Shown here piece after piece: positions 33,751-42,502 of a DNA stretch of 64,000 bases. Source of the stretch: Curtobacterium caseinilyticum. Lineage in GTDB: Bacteria > Actinomycetota > Actinomycetes > Actinomycetales > Microbacteriaceae. The notes under the pieces were generated by a model, which saw only the letters and a program-made list of their open reading frames with translations, had not been told where the DNA came from and ran no database searches. Location of the stretch: contig NZ_JAUCMN010000007.1 of the NCBI RefSeq assembly GCF_030363035.1, forward strand, positions 153,111 to 217,110, given 5' to 3'. Position 1 is the stretch's first letter. Each line of letters starts with the position of its first letter. A program made the translations under genes and the position numbers.

Positions 33751-35052
33751 CTACCTGATGAGGTTCGGCGCGAAGCGGCACCAGTAGTCGGTGATCGGGC
33801 CGTCGGACTCGCGGATCCCGACGCCGAAGGACTCACCGTCGACCACCCAGGATCCGAGGACCGGGTGGTTGTGCCCGTTCGACCCGGGGAAGTCCGGCAG
33901 CTCGTGGTACTGCTGCCAGACACGTTCGCCGGCCGTCCCGGCGCGACGGTACTCGGAACCGTTGGACGTCACCGACCCGTCCGCACGGTGCACGGCGATG
34001 CCGTCGCCCTCGCGCCCGAACACCGGCTTCACGACGAAGTCCGTCATGCCGTCGGGCCCGTCGGCGTACGAGGGCAGCAGGTTCTCGTGACCGGGGAACA
34101 GTCGCCAGAGGGCCACGAGCAGGAGCTTGTTCGACAGGAACATCTTCCAGGCCGGCTCGTACCAGCGTCCGAGGCGGCCGCGGTCGCTGACGAGGAACGC
34201 CCCGAACTCCTGGTCACCCGCGGCCCGGTCGTCGCCGGAGACCAGGTCCTCCCAGGGGTAGAGCTTGAACAGGTTCCGGATGACGGGCCACTGCGTCCCC
34301 GGCTCGTCACCGGGCAGGGTGAACACGCTGCGCGCCGAGCCCGACGGCTCCTCGTTGCCGACGAACTGCCGTGCGACGGCGTGCCAGCCGATGTCCTTCA
34401 TCTCGATGCCGGTGTGCTCCCAGCCGGCCTCGCCAGCGAGGTCGCGCATGTAGGCCACGGTGTCCCAGTCCTCCCCGGCGGTGTCGAGGTCCGAGTGTGC
34501 GACGAACAGTCGACCGCCGTCCTCGGAGCGCAGCGACTCGTGCAGGAGGGTGCGCCAGCGGGCGACCAGTGCCTCGTGGATGCCGTTCCACTGGTCGGTC
34601 TCGGCGGGCAGTTCGCCGGACTCGACGCGCTCGCGCATCCAGTGCCACTGCGTCACCGATGCCTCGATCAGCCCGGTCGGGGTGTCGCCGTTGTACTCCA
34701 GGAGCTTCGCGGGCGAGCCGTCCCCGGCGTACGCCAGGTCGAAGCGGGCGTAGACGTCGGGTTCGGCCTGCTCGAGGGACCACGCGGCGAGTTCGAAGCC
34801 GTCGCGGGTGAGGCCGAGGGTGCCGAGCTCGCCCGACGCCATGTAGCGCGCGGCTTCGAGGCACATGCGGTGCAGCTCCTCGGTCTGCTGCTCGAGCGCC
34901 TCGACCTCGGGGAGCGTGAAGACGTAGGCGGCACCCTCGTTCCAGTACTCGACCGCCGTGCCGTCCTCGCGCACCGAGTGCGAGTAGACGAGCCCGGTCT
35001 GCTGGATCTTCCGTCGCCAGTCGGGGCGCGGCGCGAACTCCACGCGCTCCAT
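33751..35052 (-). CDS. Glutathionylspermidine synthase-like ATP-grasp protein (YgiC/YjfC family)
   Basis: A 433-residue protein of the glutathionylspermidine synthase C-terminal (ATP-grasp) family. Key segments are LLEYNGDTPTGLIE (residues about 102-115), NLFKLYPWEDLVSG, PAWKMFLSNKLLLV and DFVVKPVFGREGDGI with ATP-binding Lys and Gly residues. It lacks the amidase domain of true GspS. In E. coli YgiC is paired with the lipoprotein YgiB; here too the ATG overlaps the stop of a small lipoprotein gene (TGATG). Peptide-bond-like ligation is expected; the substrate is unknown. Confidence 0.92.
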   Translation of the reverse strand: MERVEFAPRPDWRRKIQQTGLVYSHSVREDGTAVEYWNEGAAYVFTLPEVEALEQQTEELHRMCLEAARYMASGELGTLGLTRDGFELAAWSLEQAEPDVYARFDLAYAGDGSPAKLLEYNGDTPTGLIEASVTQWHWMRERVESGELPAETDQWNGIHEALVARWRTLLHESLRSEDGGRLFVAHSDLDTAGEDWDTVAYMRDLAGEAGWEHTGIEMKDIGWHAVARQFVGNEEPSGSARSVFTLPGDEPGTQWPVIRNLFKLYPWEDLVSGDDRAAGDQEFGAFLVSDRGRLGRWYEPAWKMFLSNKLLLVALWRLFPGHENLLPSYADGPDGMTDFVVKPVFGREGDGIAVHRADGSVTSNGSEYRRAGTAGERVWQQYHELPDFPGSNGHNHPVLGSWVVDGESFGVGIRESDGPITDYWCRFAPNLIR

Positions 35053-35423
35053 CAGCCGCCGAACCCGCCGTGCTCGCCGGAACCGCCGAAGCCGCCCTTC
35101 GACACCGAGCTGCCCCTCGACGAGATGCCGGACTCCGCGGTCTTCCCGGACGGGAGCGCGGTCGTGCCGCCCGATGTCCGCTCGCCGACCGCGGGGACCC
35201 TGGTGCTGCGGCTGCTGCTCACCGGCAGGTAGTACCACCCGGCGTGCCCGCCGTGGTTGTTGCAGTCGTCGTCCGGCAGGCGCTTCTGCGTCGCGTTGTC
35301 GCGGCAGATCTTCGCGTAGTCGGCGTCGACCCCCGACCCCTCACCACACCCGGTCAGTGACGCGGCCAGGGCGGCGACCACCCCGATCGAGACAACACGC
35401 GACGCGCGACGACGAACACTCAC
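35052..35423 (-). CDS. Small lipoprotein, YgiB-like partner of the ATP-grasp protein
   Basis: A 123-residue protein with a lipoprotein signal: basic RRRASR, hydrophobic VVSIGVVAALAASL and lipobox LTGC. The mature part holds three further Cys positions (ICRDN, DDDCNNHGG), a GWYYLP segment similar to E. coli YgiB/DUF1190, and a Ser/Gly-rich tail ending in FGG repeats. The GTG at 35423 is preferred because TAGTGT lies seven bases before it; an earlier GTG at 35429 is possible. Membership of the YgiB family is inferred from context and the C-terminal pattern. Confidence 0.75.
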   Translation of the reverse strand: MSVRRRASRVVSIGVVAALAASLTGCGEGSGVDADYAKICRDNATQKRLPDDDCNNHGGHAGWYYLPVSSSRSTRVPAVGERTSGGTTALPSGKTAESGISSRGSSVSKGGFGGSGEHGGFGG

Positions 35424-35433
35424 GACCACGACA

Positions 35434-37032
35434 CTAGCGACGCACGTCCCGCTCGGGCTCGGGGGTCCCGGCGACGTCCGGATCGCTCCGGGGAACGAGC
35501 GTCCGGCCGGTGAAGAAGGCCGGTGACCGGAAGCGCTGGGCGACCATCAGGACGACGCCCACGGCGATGGAGCCGACACCGACGACGGCCACCGCACCGA
35601 TGCCGAACACCGTGACGTTCCTGCCGTCCGCGTCCTGGAGCCAGTCGGGGCGCGCGAACTGCGCAAGACCGTGGACGAACGCCAGGGTCAGCGCCGTCCC
35701 GCCCAGGAACGGGACGATGCCCCGCACGACGAGGTGGCGCGCGCTGTCGAGCAGGGTGCGGCGGAAGACCCAGACGCACGCGAACCCGGTGAGCGCGTAG
35801 GTGAAGGCGATCATCAGCCCGACGGACTCGATGAGCGCGGAGAGCAGGTCGGCGGACAGCACGGTGAGCAGCACGTAGCACCCGGCCGAGGCGAGTCCCA
35901 TCGCCCACGTCGACCAGGTCGGGGTGCGGTGGCGCTCGTGCACGCGGGCGAAACGCGACGGCAGTGCGCCCTGGGCAGCCATCGCGAGCGCGGTCCGGGC
36001 GGTCGGCATGATCGTCGTCTGGGTCGACGCCGCCGCGGACGTGAGGATGGCGAACGCGAGCAGGGCGGTGGCCGCGTGTCCGAGGGCCGACGACCCGAAC
36101 AGCACCGGCGCGATCGCGGCGAAGACGTCCTCGGCGTTCGCCGGTGCGCCGAGGCCGGTGCCGTCGACTCCCACACCGGCGAAGGCGATCGTCGCGGTCG
36201 CCACGAGGACGTAGATGCCGAGCAGGAGGACGGTGCTGACGACGGCTGCCCGACCCGGTGTCCTGGTCGGGTCCCTCGTCTCCTCGTTGAGCGAGACCGC
36301 CGTGTCCCACCCCCAGTAGATGAAGATCGCCGTCAGCATCGCGGGGGCGACGACGGACCCGAGGTCGAGGCCGCTCGGCCAGAACCAGGCGAGCGTCGGG
36401 GTGATGGAGGCCGCGGTGCCGGTGCCGCCGGCGACCCGGACCGCGGCGACGCCGGCGAACACGACGAGTGCCAGCACCTCGATGCTGAGGAGCACGACCT
36501 GCAGGCGCGTGGACACCTCGACGCCGAGGTGGCAGACGACGGTCATCACCGCGATCCACGCGACCCCGGCCACCGTGGACCAGAGCCGGTCGTGGCCGAG
36601 CGCGGCGACGGTGGCGTCGTCCGCGAGCGCGCCCACGAAGGTGAACCCGTACGACCCGGCGACCTGGGCGAGGTTCGCCATCACGATCACGTCCGCGGCG
36701 ATGATCCCCCACCCGCCGAGCCACCCGGGGACGGGCCCGAACGCGCGGGTCACCCAGGTGAACGTCGTGCCGCAGTCCGGGTCGACGCGGTTGAGCTCCC
36801 GGTAGGCCACCGCGATCATCCAGACGGGGACGAACGCGAGCAGCAGGATGCTCGGCGCCTTGACGCCGGCGAGCAGGACACCGCCGCTGGCCACGACGAG
36901 GCCGAGGCTGGCCGCGAGGCTGTACGCCGGAGCGGTCGACGACAGGCCGACGACGATGCTCCCGAGCAGGCCGATCGAGCCCGGCTGCAGGCCCTTCGGC
37001 GTGGTCCGAGCGATCCCGGTGCGGTCGGTCAT
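35434..37032 (-). CDS. APC-family amino acid permease
   Basis: A 532-residue transporter with 12 or more hydrophobic segments. The start has GSIGLLGSIVVGLSSTAPAYSLAASLG, the conserved helix 1 of the amino acid-polyamine-organocation superfamily, and the mid-region has FIYWGWDTAVSLNEETRDP (helix 6 and loop), typical of the family. A long final hydrophilic tail lies in the cytoplasm. The substrate cannot be named. It is separated by 10 bases from the YgiB-like gene downstream, so it may share a transcript with the YgiB/YgiC pair. Confidence 0.9.
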   Translation of the reverse strand: MTDRTGIARTTPKGLQPGSIGLLGSIVVGLSSTAPAYSLAASLGLVVASGGVLLAGVKAPSILLLAFVPVWMIAVAYRELNRVDPDCGTTFTWVTRAFGPVPGWLGGWGIIAADVIVMANLAQVAGSYGFTFVGALADDATVAALGHDRLWSTVAGVAWIAVMTVVCHLGVEVSTRLQVVLLSIEVLALVVFAGVAAVRVAGGTGTAASITPTLAWFWPSGLDLGSVVAPAMLTAIFIYWGWDTAVSLNEETRDPTRTPGRAAVVSTVLLLGIYVLVATATIAFAGVGVDGTGLGAPANAEDVFAAIAPVLFGSSALGHAATALLAFAILTSAAASTQTTIMPTARTALAMAAQGALPSRFARVHERHRTPTWSTWAMGLASAGCYVLLTVLSADLLSALIESVGLMIAFTYALTGFACVWVFRRTLLDSARHLVVRGIVPFLGGTALTLAFVHGLAQFARPDWLQDADGRNVTVFGIGAVAVVGVGSIAVGVVLMVAQRFRSPAFFTGRTLVPRSDPDVAGTPEPERDVRR

Positions 37033-37144
37033 GCCTGCACTCAACACGATCCCACGCCACGGTTCGTCGCGATCAGCACGAGGACACGCCGGCGGCGACT
37101 CCGGCTCCGGTATACGGTGTGTGACGTACCAGTCAGGAGTCACC

Positions 37145-38605
37145 ATGCCTCGTTCTGTCCCTCCCCGTCGTCCGCATCCCGTCCGAGGTGCCGTGCTCGC
37201 CGCGACGGTGGTCGCCGCCGCCCTCGCACCCGTCGCCGCCGGTCCCGCAGCCCTCGCCAAGGAGCACCCGGGAGCGACGGCGTCCGATCCCCGGTCCGAC
37301 TTCACGGCCGGCGTCCGTTCGATCGACCACGGTCGCGGCATCGTCACCCTGGTCGGGACGGGGCCGGTCGGCGGGAGCGTGGGCATCACCGCCGACGGCG
37401 TCGAGCCGGTCTGGACCGAGGCCGGCTCGGACGGGTCGTGGACGGCCGAGGTCCGGCTCGGGCCCGGGCCGCACGTCCTGCACGTCCGGTCCCAGGTGAC
37501 CGGTCGGACGATCGACGTGGCCGTCGAACTGCGCATCCTGCTGCCGCCCGAGATGATCGCGACCGTGGACGGGATCGCGAGGACCATCGCGCTCGAGGGG
37601 TCGGGGCACCCCGGAGCGCACCTGGTGGTCCGTGAGGCCGACGCGGTCCTCGACGAGGTCGACGTCGCCGCGGACGGCACCTGGTCGACGACGCTCCGAG
37701 GGCTGTCCTTCGGTGACCACCACGTCGAGGTCTGGCAGTACTTCGACGGTACGCACAACGGCGGCGTGGACGACGTCTACCGGGTCTCCGGCGCCGCGGC
37801 CGTGACCACGGCGACGGCATCGCGCGAGACCGACCGGACGACCCTGGCAGGCCGGGCACCTGCGGGGACCACGCTGCGGTTCGCCGACCCGGACGGGCCG
37901 ATCACCGACGACTCGGGTGCCCCGGTCGAGGTCCCGGTCGGCGACGACACGACCTGGCAGGTGACGATCCCGATCCCCGACGACGTGCGCTTCCAGGTGG
38001 TCGACGTCACCACCTTCGACGGCGGGCGGCCGGTCGGGACGGCCGAGGCTCGGGTGACGATCCCGATCGCGCTGGCCGGCACGGCCGAGGAGCTCCCCGA
38101 CGGGTCGGTGCGACTGGCGGGCACGGGCGAGGTCGGCGGCATCGTCTCGCTCGAGGACGCCGAGGGCACTCCGGTGACCGATGCCGAGGGGCACCAGGTG
38201 CAGACGCAGATCGGGCGCACCTGGGAGCTGGTGCTGCCGCGGAACGTGCTGCCCGACGACGTCGTCGTGGCGCGGCAGCGGGTCGGCGGTGTCGAGCAGG
38301 GTGCGCTGCGCCTCGTGCTCCCGCGCAGGCCCGGTGTCCCGGGCCCCGGCGGCGGGCACGGCGGCAGCGGTGGGAGCGGGGGCGCGCTCGTCGAGCCGGG
38401 CGGCCGAGCCCCGGAGCCGGGCCGGACCGCCGCGAGTCGCATCCGCCACGGCGATGTCGCGGGGCAGCCGGACACGACCCGGTTGGCGTACACCGGCGCG
38501 GACGTGCTGGCGCCCACGGTCGTCGCCTCGGCACTGCTGGCGGCGGGCGGCGGTGGCCTCGTCGCGGCCCGGTTGCTGCGCGGCCGTCGCTCCCGTCGTG
38601 GCTGA
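37145..38605 (+). CDS. Sortase-anchored surface protein with Ig-like repeats
   Basis: A 486-residue exported protein. A signal peptide (about residues 1-38: RRPHPVRG, hydrophobic core, AALA) is followed by four or five beta-rich repeats of the bacterial Ig-like kind (GTGPVGGSVGITADG, GSGHPGAHLVVREAD, TGEVGGIVSLEDAEG) and a Gly/Ser/Pro-rich spacer. The C-terminus is a sorting signal: LAYTG, a hydrophobic helix, then RGRRSRRG. LAxTG is the motif of class E sortases of actinobacteria. AGGAG lies just upstream of the ATG. It may serve as an adhesin; no enzyme domain is visible. Confidence 0.88.
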   Translation: MPRSVPPRRPHPVRGAVLAATVVAAALAPVAAGPAALAKEHPGATASDPRSDFTAGVRSIDHGRGIVTLVGTGPVGGSVGITADGVEPVWTEAGSDGSWTAEVRLGPGPHVLHVRSQVTGRTIDVAVELRILLPPEMIATVDGIARTIALEGSGHPGAHLVVREADAVLDEVDVAADGTWSTTLRGLSFGDHHVEVWQYFDGTHNGGVDDVYRVSGAAAVTTATASRETDRTTLAGRAPAGTTLRFADPDGPITDDSGAPVEVPVGDDTTWQVTIPIPDDVRFQVVDVTTFDGGRPVGTAEARVTIPIALAGTAEELPDGSVRLAGTGEVGGIVSLEDAEGTPVTDAEGHQVQTQIGRTWELVLPRNVLPDDVVVARQRVGGVEQGALRLVLPRRPGVPGPGGGHGGSGGSGGALVEPGGRAPEPGRTAASRIRHGDVAGQPDTTRLAYTGADVLAPTVVASALLAAGGGGLVAARLLRGRRSRRG

Positions 38606-38644
38606 CTCCGTTCCGATCCGGAGCCGGTGGCTATCGTGGAGCGC

Positions 38645-40609
38645 ATGACCGACGTCGCACGCACCTCAGGGATCCACACCGACGAGCTCGACCCGGACGT
38701 CCGCCCGCAGGACGACCTCTACCGGCACGTGAACGGGACGTGGATCGCGCAGACGCCGATCCCCGACGACAAGGCCCGCTACGGGTCGTTCACGGTGCTC
38801 GCCGAGGACGCCGAGGTCGCCGTCCGCGCGATCGTCGAGCGCTCGCAGCAGGCCGCGCCGGGCACCGAGGAGCGGAAGGTCGGCGACCTCTACACGTCCT
38901 TCACCGACGAGCGCCACCTCGAGGAGCTCGGCACCGGGCCGATCGACCCGCTGCTCGGCGAGGTCGACGCGGTCGAGACCGTCGACGACGTCATCGCGAT
39001 GGTCGGACGCTTCGAGCGCCTGGGCCTGCCCGGCTTCATCCAGCTCTTCGTCGACAACGACCCGGGCGACCCGGAGTCGTACGTCGTGTTCCTCGAGCAG
39101 TCCGGCCTCGGGCTGCCCGACGAGTCGTACTACCGCGAGGAGCGCTTCGCCGACATCCGCGCGAAGTACCGCGAGTTCGTCGCGTCGATGTTCCCGCTCG
39201 CGGGCTTCGCCGACGCCGGGCAGAGCACCGAGGCCGTCATCGCGCTGGAGACGGCGCTCGCCGCCGTGCACTGGGACAACGTCACGACCCGTGACAGCCA
39301 GAAGACCTACAACAAGATGTCGTGGGACGAGGTCGCGGCCCTGGCGAACGGCGCGGACCTGCACCTGTGGTGGCAGGTGATCGGTGCTCCAGCCGGCGCC
39401 TTCGACACCGTGGTGGTCCGCGAACCGTCGTTCGTCACCGGCCTGGCGGACCTGCTCCGCTCGCAGCCGCTCGACGCGTGGAAGGACTGGCTGCGCTGGC
39501 AGGTCATCCGCGGATCGGCGGCGTACCTGACGAGCGCCATGTCGGCGACGAACTTCTCGTTCTACGGCACCGCGCTGACCGGCGCACCGAAGCAGCGCGA
39601 GCGCTGGAAGCGCGGTGTCTCGCTGGTCGAGGGCGCGATGGGCGAGGCCGTCGGCCGCATCTACGTCCAGGAGCACTTCGACGAGACGTCCAAGGCCGAG
39701 ATGGACGACCTGGTCGCCAACCTGGTCGAGGCCTACCGGCAGAGCATCACCGCGCTCGACTGGATGACCGACGAGACCCGCGCCCGTGCCCTCGACAAGC
39801 TCGACAAGTTCACGCCGAAGATCGGCTACCCGGTGAAGTGGCGTGACTACTCCGCGCTGCCGATCACCCCGGACGACCTGGTGGGCAACGTCCGCGCCGT
39901 CGCGAGCTTCCAGGTCGACCGTGAGCTCGGCAAGATCGGGAAGCCGATCGACCGCGACGAGTGGTTCATGACGCCGCAGACGATCAACGCGTACTACAAC
40001 CCGGGCTTCAACGAGATCGTGTTCCCCGCGGCCATCCTGCAGTTCCCGTTCTTCGACGCGCAGCGCGACGCTGCCGCGAACTACGGCGCGATCGGTGCCG
40101 TCATCGGGCACGAGATCGGCCACGGCTTCGACGACCAGGGTTCGCAGTACGACGGTGACGGCCGCCTCGACAACTGGTGGACCGAGGCCGACCGCACGGC
40201 GTTCGAGGAGCGGACGAAGGCCCTCATCGCGCAGTACGACGCCCTCGTGCCGACCGAGGTGCCGGACGGGCACGTCAACGGCGCCCTGACGATCGGCGAG
40301 AACATCGGCGACCTCGGCGGCCTGTCGATCGCGTGGAAGGCCTACCTGCTGTCCCTCGACGGCCAGGAGCCGCCCGTGATCGACGGCATGACGGGCGCCG
40401 AGCGGTTCTTCCTCAGCTGGGCGCAGGCCTGGCGGATGGCGATCCGGCCGGAGGAGGCGGCGCGCCTGCTGAGCATCGACCCGCACTCGCCGAACGAGTT
40501 CCGCTGCAACCAGATCGTGCGCAACATCGACGTCTACTACGACACCTTCGGCGTCACCGAGTCGGACGCGATGTACCTCGACCCGGCCGAGCGCGTCGCG
40601 ATCTGGTGA
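38645..40609 (+). CDS. pepO: M13-family zinc metallopeptidase (PepO/neprilysin type)
   Basis: A 654-residue peptidase. The zinc motif HEIGH starts at residue 489 (GHEIGHGFDDQG), the third ligand is Glu in ENIGDLGG about 63 residues later, and NAYYNPGFNEIVFPAAILQ and the C-terminal CNQIVRN segment are family hallmarks. No signal peptide, so it is cytoplasmic like bacterial PepO and cleaves oligopeptides. TATCGT sits seven bases before the ATG (leaderless). Its stop overlaps the start of the next gene (TGATG). Confidence 0.95.
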   Translation: MTDVARTSGIHTDELDPDVRPQDDLYRHVNGTWIAQTPIPDDKARYGSFTVLAEDAEVAVRAIVERSQQAAPGTEERKVGDLYTSFTDERHLEELGTGPIDPLLGEVDAVETVDDVIAMVGRFERLGLPGFIQLFVDNDPGDPESYVVFLEQSGLGLPDESYYREERFADIRAKYREFVASMFPLAGFADAGQSTEAVIALETALAAVHWDNVTTRDSQKTYNKMSWDEVAALANGADLHLWWQVIGAPAGAFDTVVVREPSFVTGLADLLRSQPLDAWKDWLRWQVIRGSAAYLTSAMSATNFSFYGTALTGAPKQRERWKRGVSLVEGAMGEAVGRIYVQEHFDETSKAEMDDLVANLVEAYRQSITALDWMTDETRARALDKLDKFTPKIGYPVKWRDYSALPITPDDLVGNVRAVASFQVDRELGKIGKPIDRDEWFMTPQTINAYYNPGFNEIVFPAAILQFPFFDAQRDAAANYGAIGAVIGHEIGHGFDDQGSQYDGDGRLDNWWTEADRTAFEERTKALIAQYDALVPTEVPDGHVNGALTIGENIGDLGGLSIAWKAYLLSLDGQEPPVIDGMTGAERFFLSWAQAWRMAIRPEEAARLLSIDPHSPNEFRCNQIVRNIDVYYDTFGVTESDAMYLDPAERVAIW

Positions 40610-41604
40610 TGACCGAGCCGGACGCGGCTCCGTCGTCCGAGCCGGGTGCCTCCGGACCGGGCGCGCAGTCGAGTGCCGACGGTGCCGCTCGCCGTCCCCG
40701 CCGTCGACAGCACGTCGGCGGCGCGGACGGCGTCCGCGTGCGCGGACGGCACCGCGGCGGCGCTGACGACCGGTTCACCGCGACCGTCGACGCCCTCGGA
40801 TCGCTCGCCCGCGAGGGCGCGGGGGTCAGCGCGTCGGTGATCGACACGTCGACCGGCAAGGCCCTGCTCGCGGTCGACGACACCCTCGTGCAGCCCGTCG
40901 CGAGCCTCGGGCGGATCCTGCTGCTCATCGAGGTCGCGGCGCGGCTCGAGGACGGTCGCCTGCACGGGGACCGACTCCAGCGCATGGCACGGGACACCGC
41001 GACGGGCGCCGGGCTCTGGCAGTTCCTGCAGGAGCCGACGATGCAGGTGCCGGACCTCGCCACCCTCGTCGGGGCGACGGCGGACGCCTGGGCGACGAAC
41101 GCCCTGCTCTCGACGGTCGGCATCGACGCGGTCCGGCAACGGGCAGAGGCGCTCGGCATCGACCGGACGGCGCTCATCGACCGGGTCCGAGACCGCCGTG
41201 GACCCGACGACGCCCCGGATGCGTCGGTCGCACCGGCGGGCGAGCTCGCGTGGCTGCTGCGCGGCCTGGCGCTCGGCGAGGTCGTGGACGAGGCCGTGTC
41301 GAACCGGGTGCTCGGGTGGCTGTCCCTCGCGAGCGACACGACCCTCGTGGCGGGGTCCTTCGGCCTCGACCCGTTGGCCCACCGGGCTCTCGACCACGGG
41401 CTGCAGGCGGTCGTGGTGACCGGGTCGTCGACGGGCGTCCGGGCCGAGGCGGGGATCCTCCGCGGGCCGGGCTCGTCGGTGAGCTACGCGGTGACGGTGA
41501 CCTTCGACGACGCCACCCTGCAGCGTCGGCTCGCGGTGGTCGAGGCGATGCGGACGATGGGCACCGAGGTGCTCGAGGCCGTGCACGCCCCCGCGCACCG
41601 CTGA
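40609..41604 (+). CDS. Beta-lactamase-fold protein lacking class A catalytic motifs
   Basis: A 331-residue protein with a charged, Ser/Arg-rich N-terminus (about 55 residues, no signal peptide) and a serine beta-lactamase/transpeptidase-like domain. GVSASVIDTSTGKALLAVDD and VQPVASLGRILLLIEVAARL match the strand-helix around the active site, but the SxxK motif reads S99-L-G-R102, the SDN region reads ADAWATN, and the KTG box reads STG. It is therefore unlikely to hydrolyse beta-lactams and may be a binding or regulatory protein. It is translationally coupled to the M13 peptidase. The family is assigned by pattern only. Confidence 0.75.
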   Translation: MTEPDAAPSSEPGASGPGAQSSADGAARRPRRRQHVGGADGVRVRGRHRGGADDRFTATVDALGSLAREGAGVSASVIDTSTGKALLAVDDTLVQPVASLGRILLLIEVAARLEDGRLHGDRLQRMARDTATGAGLWQFLQEPTMQVPDLATLVGATADAWATNALLSTVGIDAVRQRAEALGIDRTALIDRVRDRRGPDDAPDASVAPAGELAWLLRGLALGEVVDEAVSNRVLGWLSLASDTTLVAGSFGLDPLAHRALDHGLQAVVVTGSSTGVRAEAGILRGPGSSVSYAVTVTFDDATLQRRLAVVEAMRTMGTEVLEAVHAPAHR

Positions 41605-41711
41605 CCGGACCCACGGTCCGACCGACGCCCCACGGCGTGTCTCGGCCGGCGTCCAGCCGTCACGGGCACACTCACGGCACAGCCAGGCACACGAGCGACG
41701 GAGGTCGGAAC

Positions 41712-41990
41712 ATGGCAGGCAAGCACGAGCAGGCACGCGGCGACGAGGGCCGGGCGGACGGCGTCGAGCCCGAGGCCGGGGCCTTCACCGACAGCGAGAT
41801 CCCGGGCGACCGGCACGTCGGGTCCCACGAGCCCGCGGGGGAGTTCGTCTCCAGCGACATCCCCGGCGAGACGCGACCGGACGACGCTCCGGCAGCCGAC
41901 ACGGGCGAGTACGTCGAGTCGGACATCCCCGGCGAGGCCGAGCCCGCCCAGGACGGCGAGACCGGCCACTACGTCGACAAGGACGAGTGA
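41712..41990 (+). CDS. Small acidic protein with repeated SDIPGE motif
   Basis: A 92-residue, highly acidic, probably disordered cytoplasmic protein. It holds a repeated motif of about 25-32 residues: AFTDSEIPGD, EFVSSDIPGE, EYVESDIPGE and a final GHYVDKDE, following the pattern G-x-aromatic-V-x-S-acidic-I-P-G-acidic. GGAGG lies before the ATG. I know no function. The regular motif suggests repeated binding of one partner. Confidence 0.75.
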   Translation: MAGKHEQARGDEGRADGVEPEAGAFTDSEIPGDRHVGSHEPAGEFVSSDIPGETRPDDAPAADTGEYVESDIPGEAEPAQDGETGHYVDKDE

Positions 41991-42028
41991 GCGGGGCCGG
42001 GTGAGCCCCTCAGGGGCTGACCGGATCC

Positions 42029-42502
42029 TCAGTCGACGAGGCCGGCGTCGACCAGCCGGCGGAGCGTCTCGACGCCCGCCGGCGGACACCGGTCGGCGTC
42101 CGCGGAGGTGACCCACTCGACCTCGTCGACCTCTGCCGAGGCGACGGGCGTGGCGGAGTCGGCGGTGCCTCCCGGCCGCACGACGAAGAGCGCCATCGCG
42201 ACCATGGTGCCCTCGCCCTGGCCGTGCGCCGCCTCGAGCACGGTGCCGAAGGGCTCGACGTCCGCCTCGGTGAGGCGCAGCCCGGTCTCCTCGCGCGCCT
42301 CGCGCAGGGCCGCCTGCACGTCGGTCTCGTGCGGCTCGGCCTTGCCGCCGGGCAGGTAGAGCACGTCGCGTCCACGGGCGCGCACCATCAGGACGCTGCG
42401 GTCACGCACCAGCAGGAGCGCACTGACGCGCAGGGTGCGAGGGGCGGCCGGGAGGCTCAGCTCGCGTCCGCCTCGCCGGTGCGGTCCGTCGACACGGGGC
42501 AC
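42029..42502 (-). CDS. Nudix hydrolase
   Basis: The Nudix box is complete: GGKAEP, then E, then REAREETGL, so the metal-binding Glu residues are present. The first strand is TLRVSALLLVRDRSVLMVRA. The start is uncertain. A GTG at 42502 gives 157 residues but overlaps hemA by 46 bases; a CTG at 42459 next to the hemA stop or a GTG at 42409 are alternatives, and the last would remove the first strand. It follows hemA on the same strand and is probably co-transcribed. Substrate unknown. Confidence 0.8.
   Translation of the reverse strand: MPRVDGPHRRGGRELSLPAAPRTLRVSALLLVRDRSVLMVRARGRDVLYLPGGKAEPHETDVQAALREAREETGLRLTEADVEPFGTVLEAAHGQGEGTMVAMALFVVRPGGTADSATPVASAEVDEVEWVTSADADRCPPAGVETLRRLVDAGLVD

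Noticed and set aside
40609..41604. Active class A beta-lactamase
   Set aside because: No signal peptide, and the SxxK, SDN and KTG motifs are all altered.
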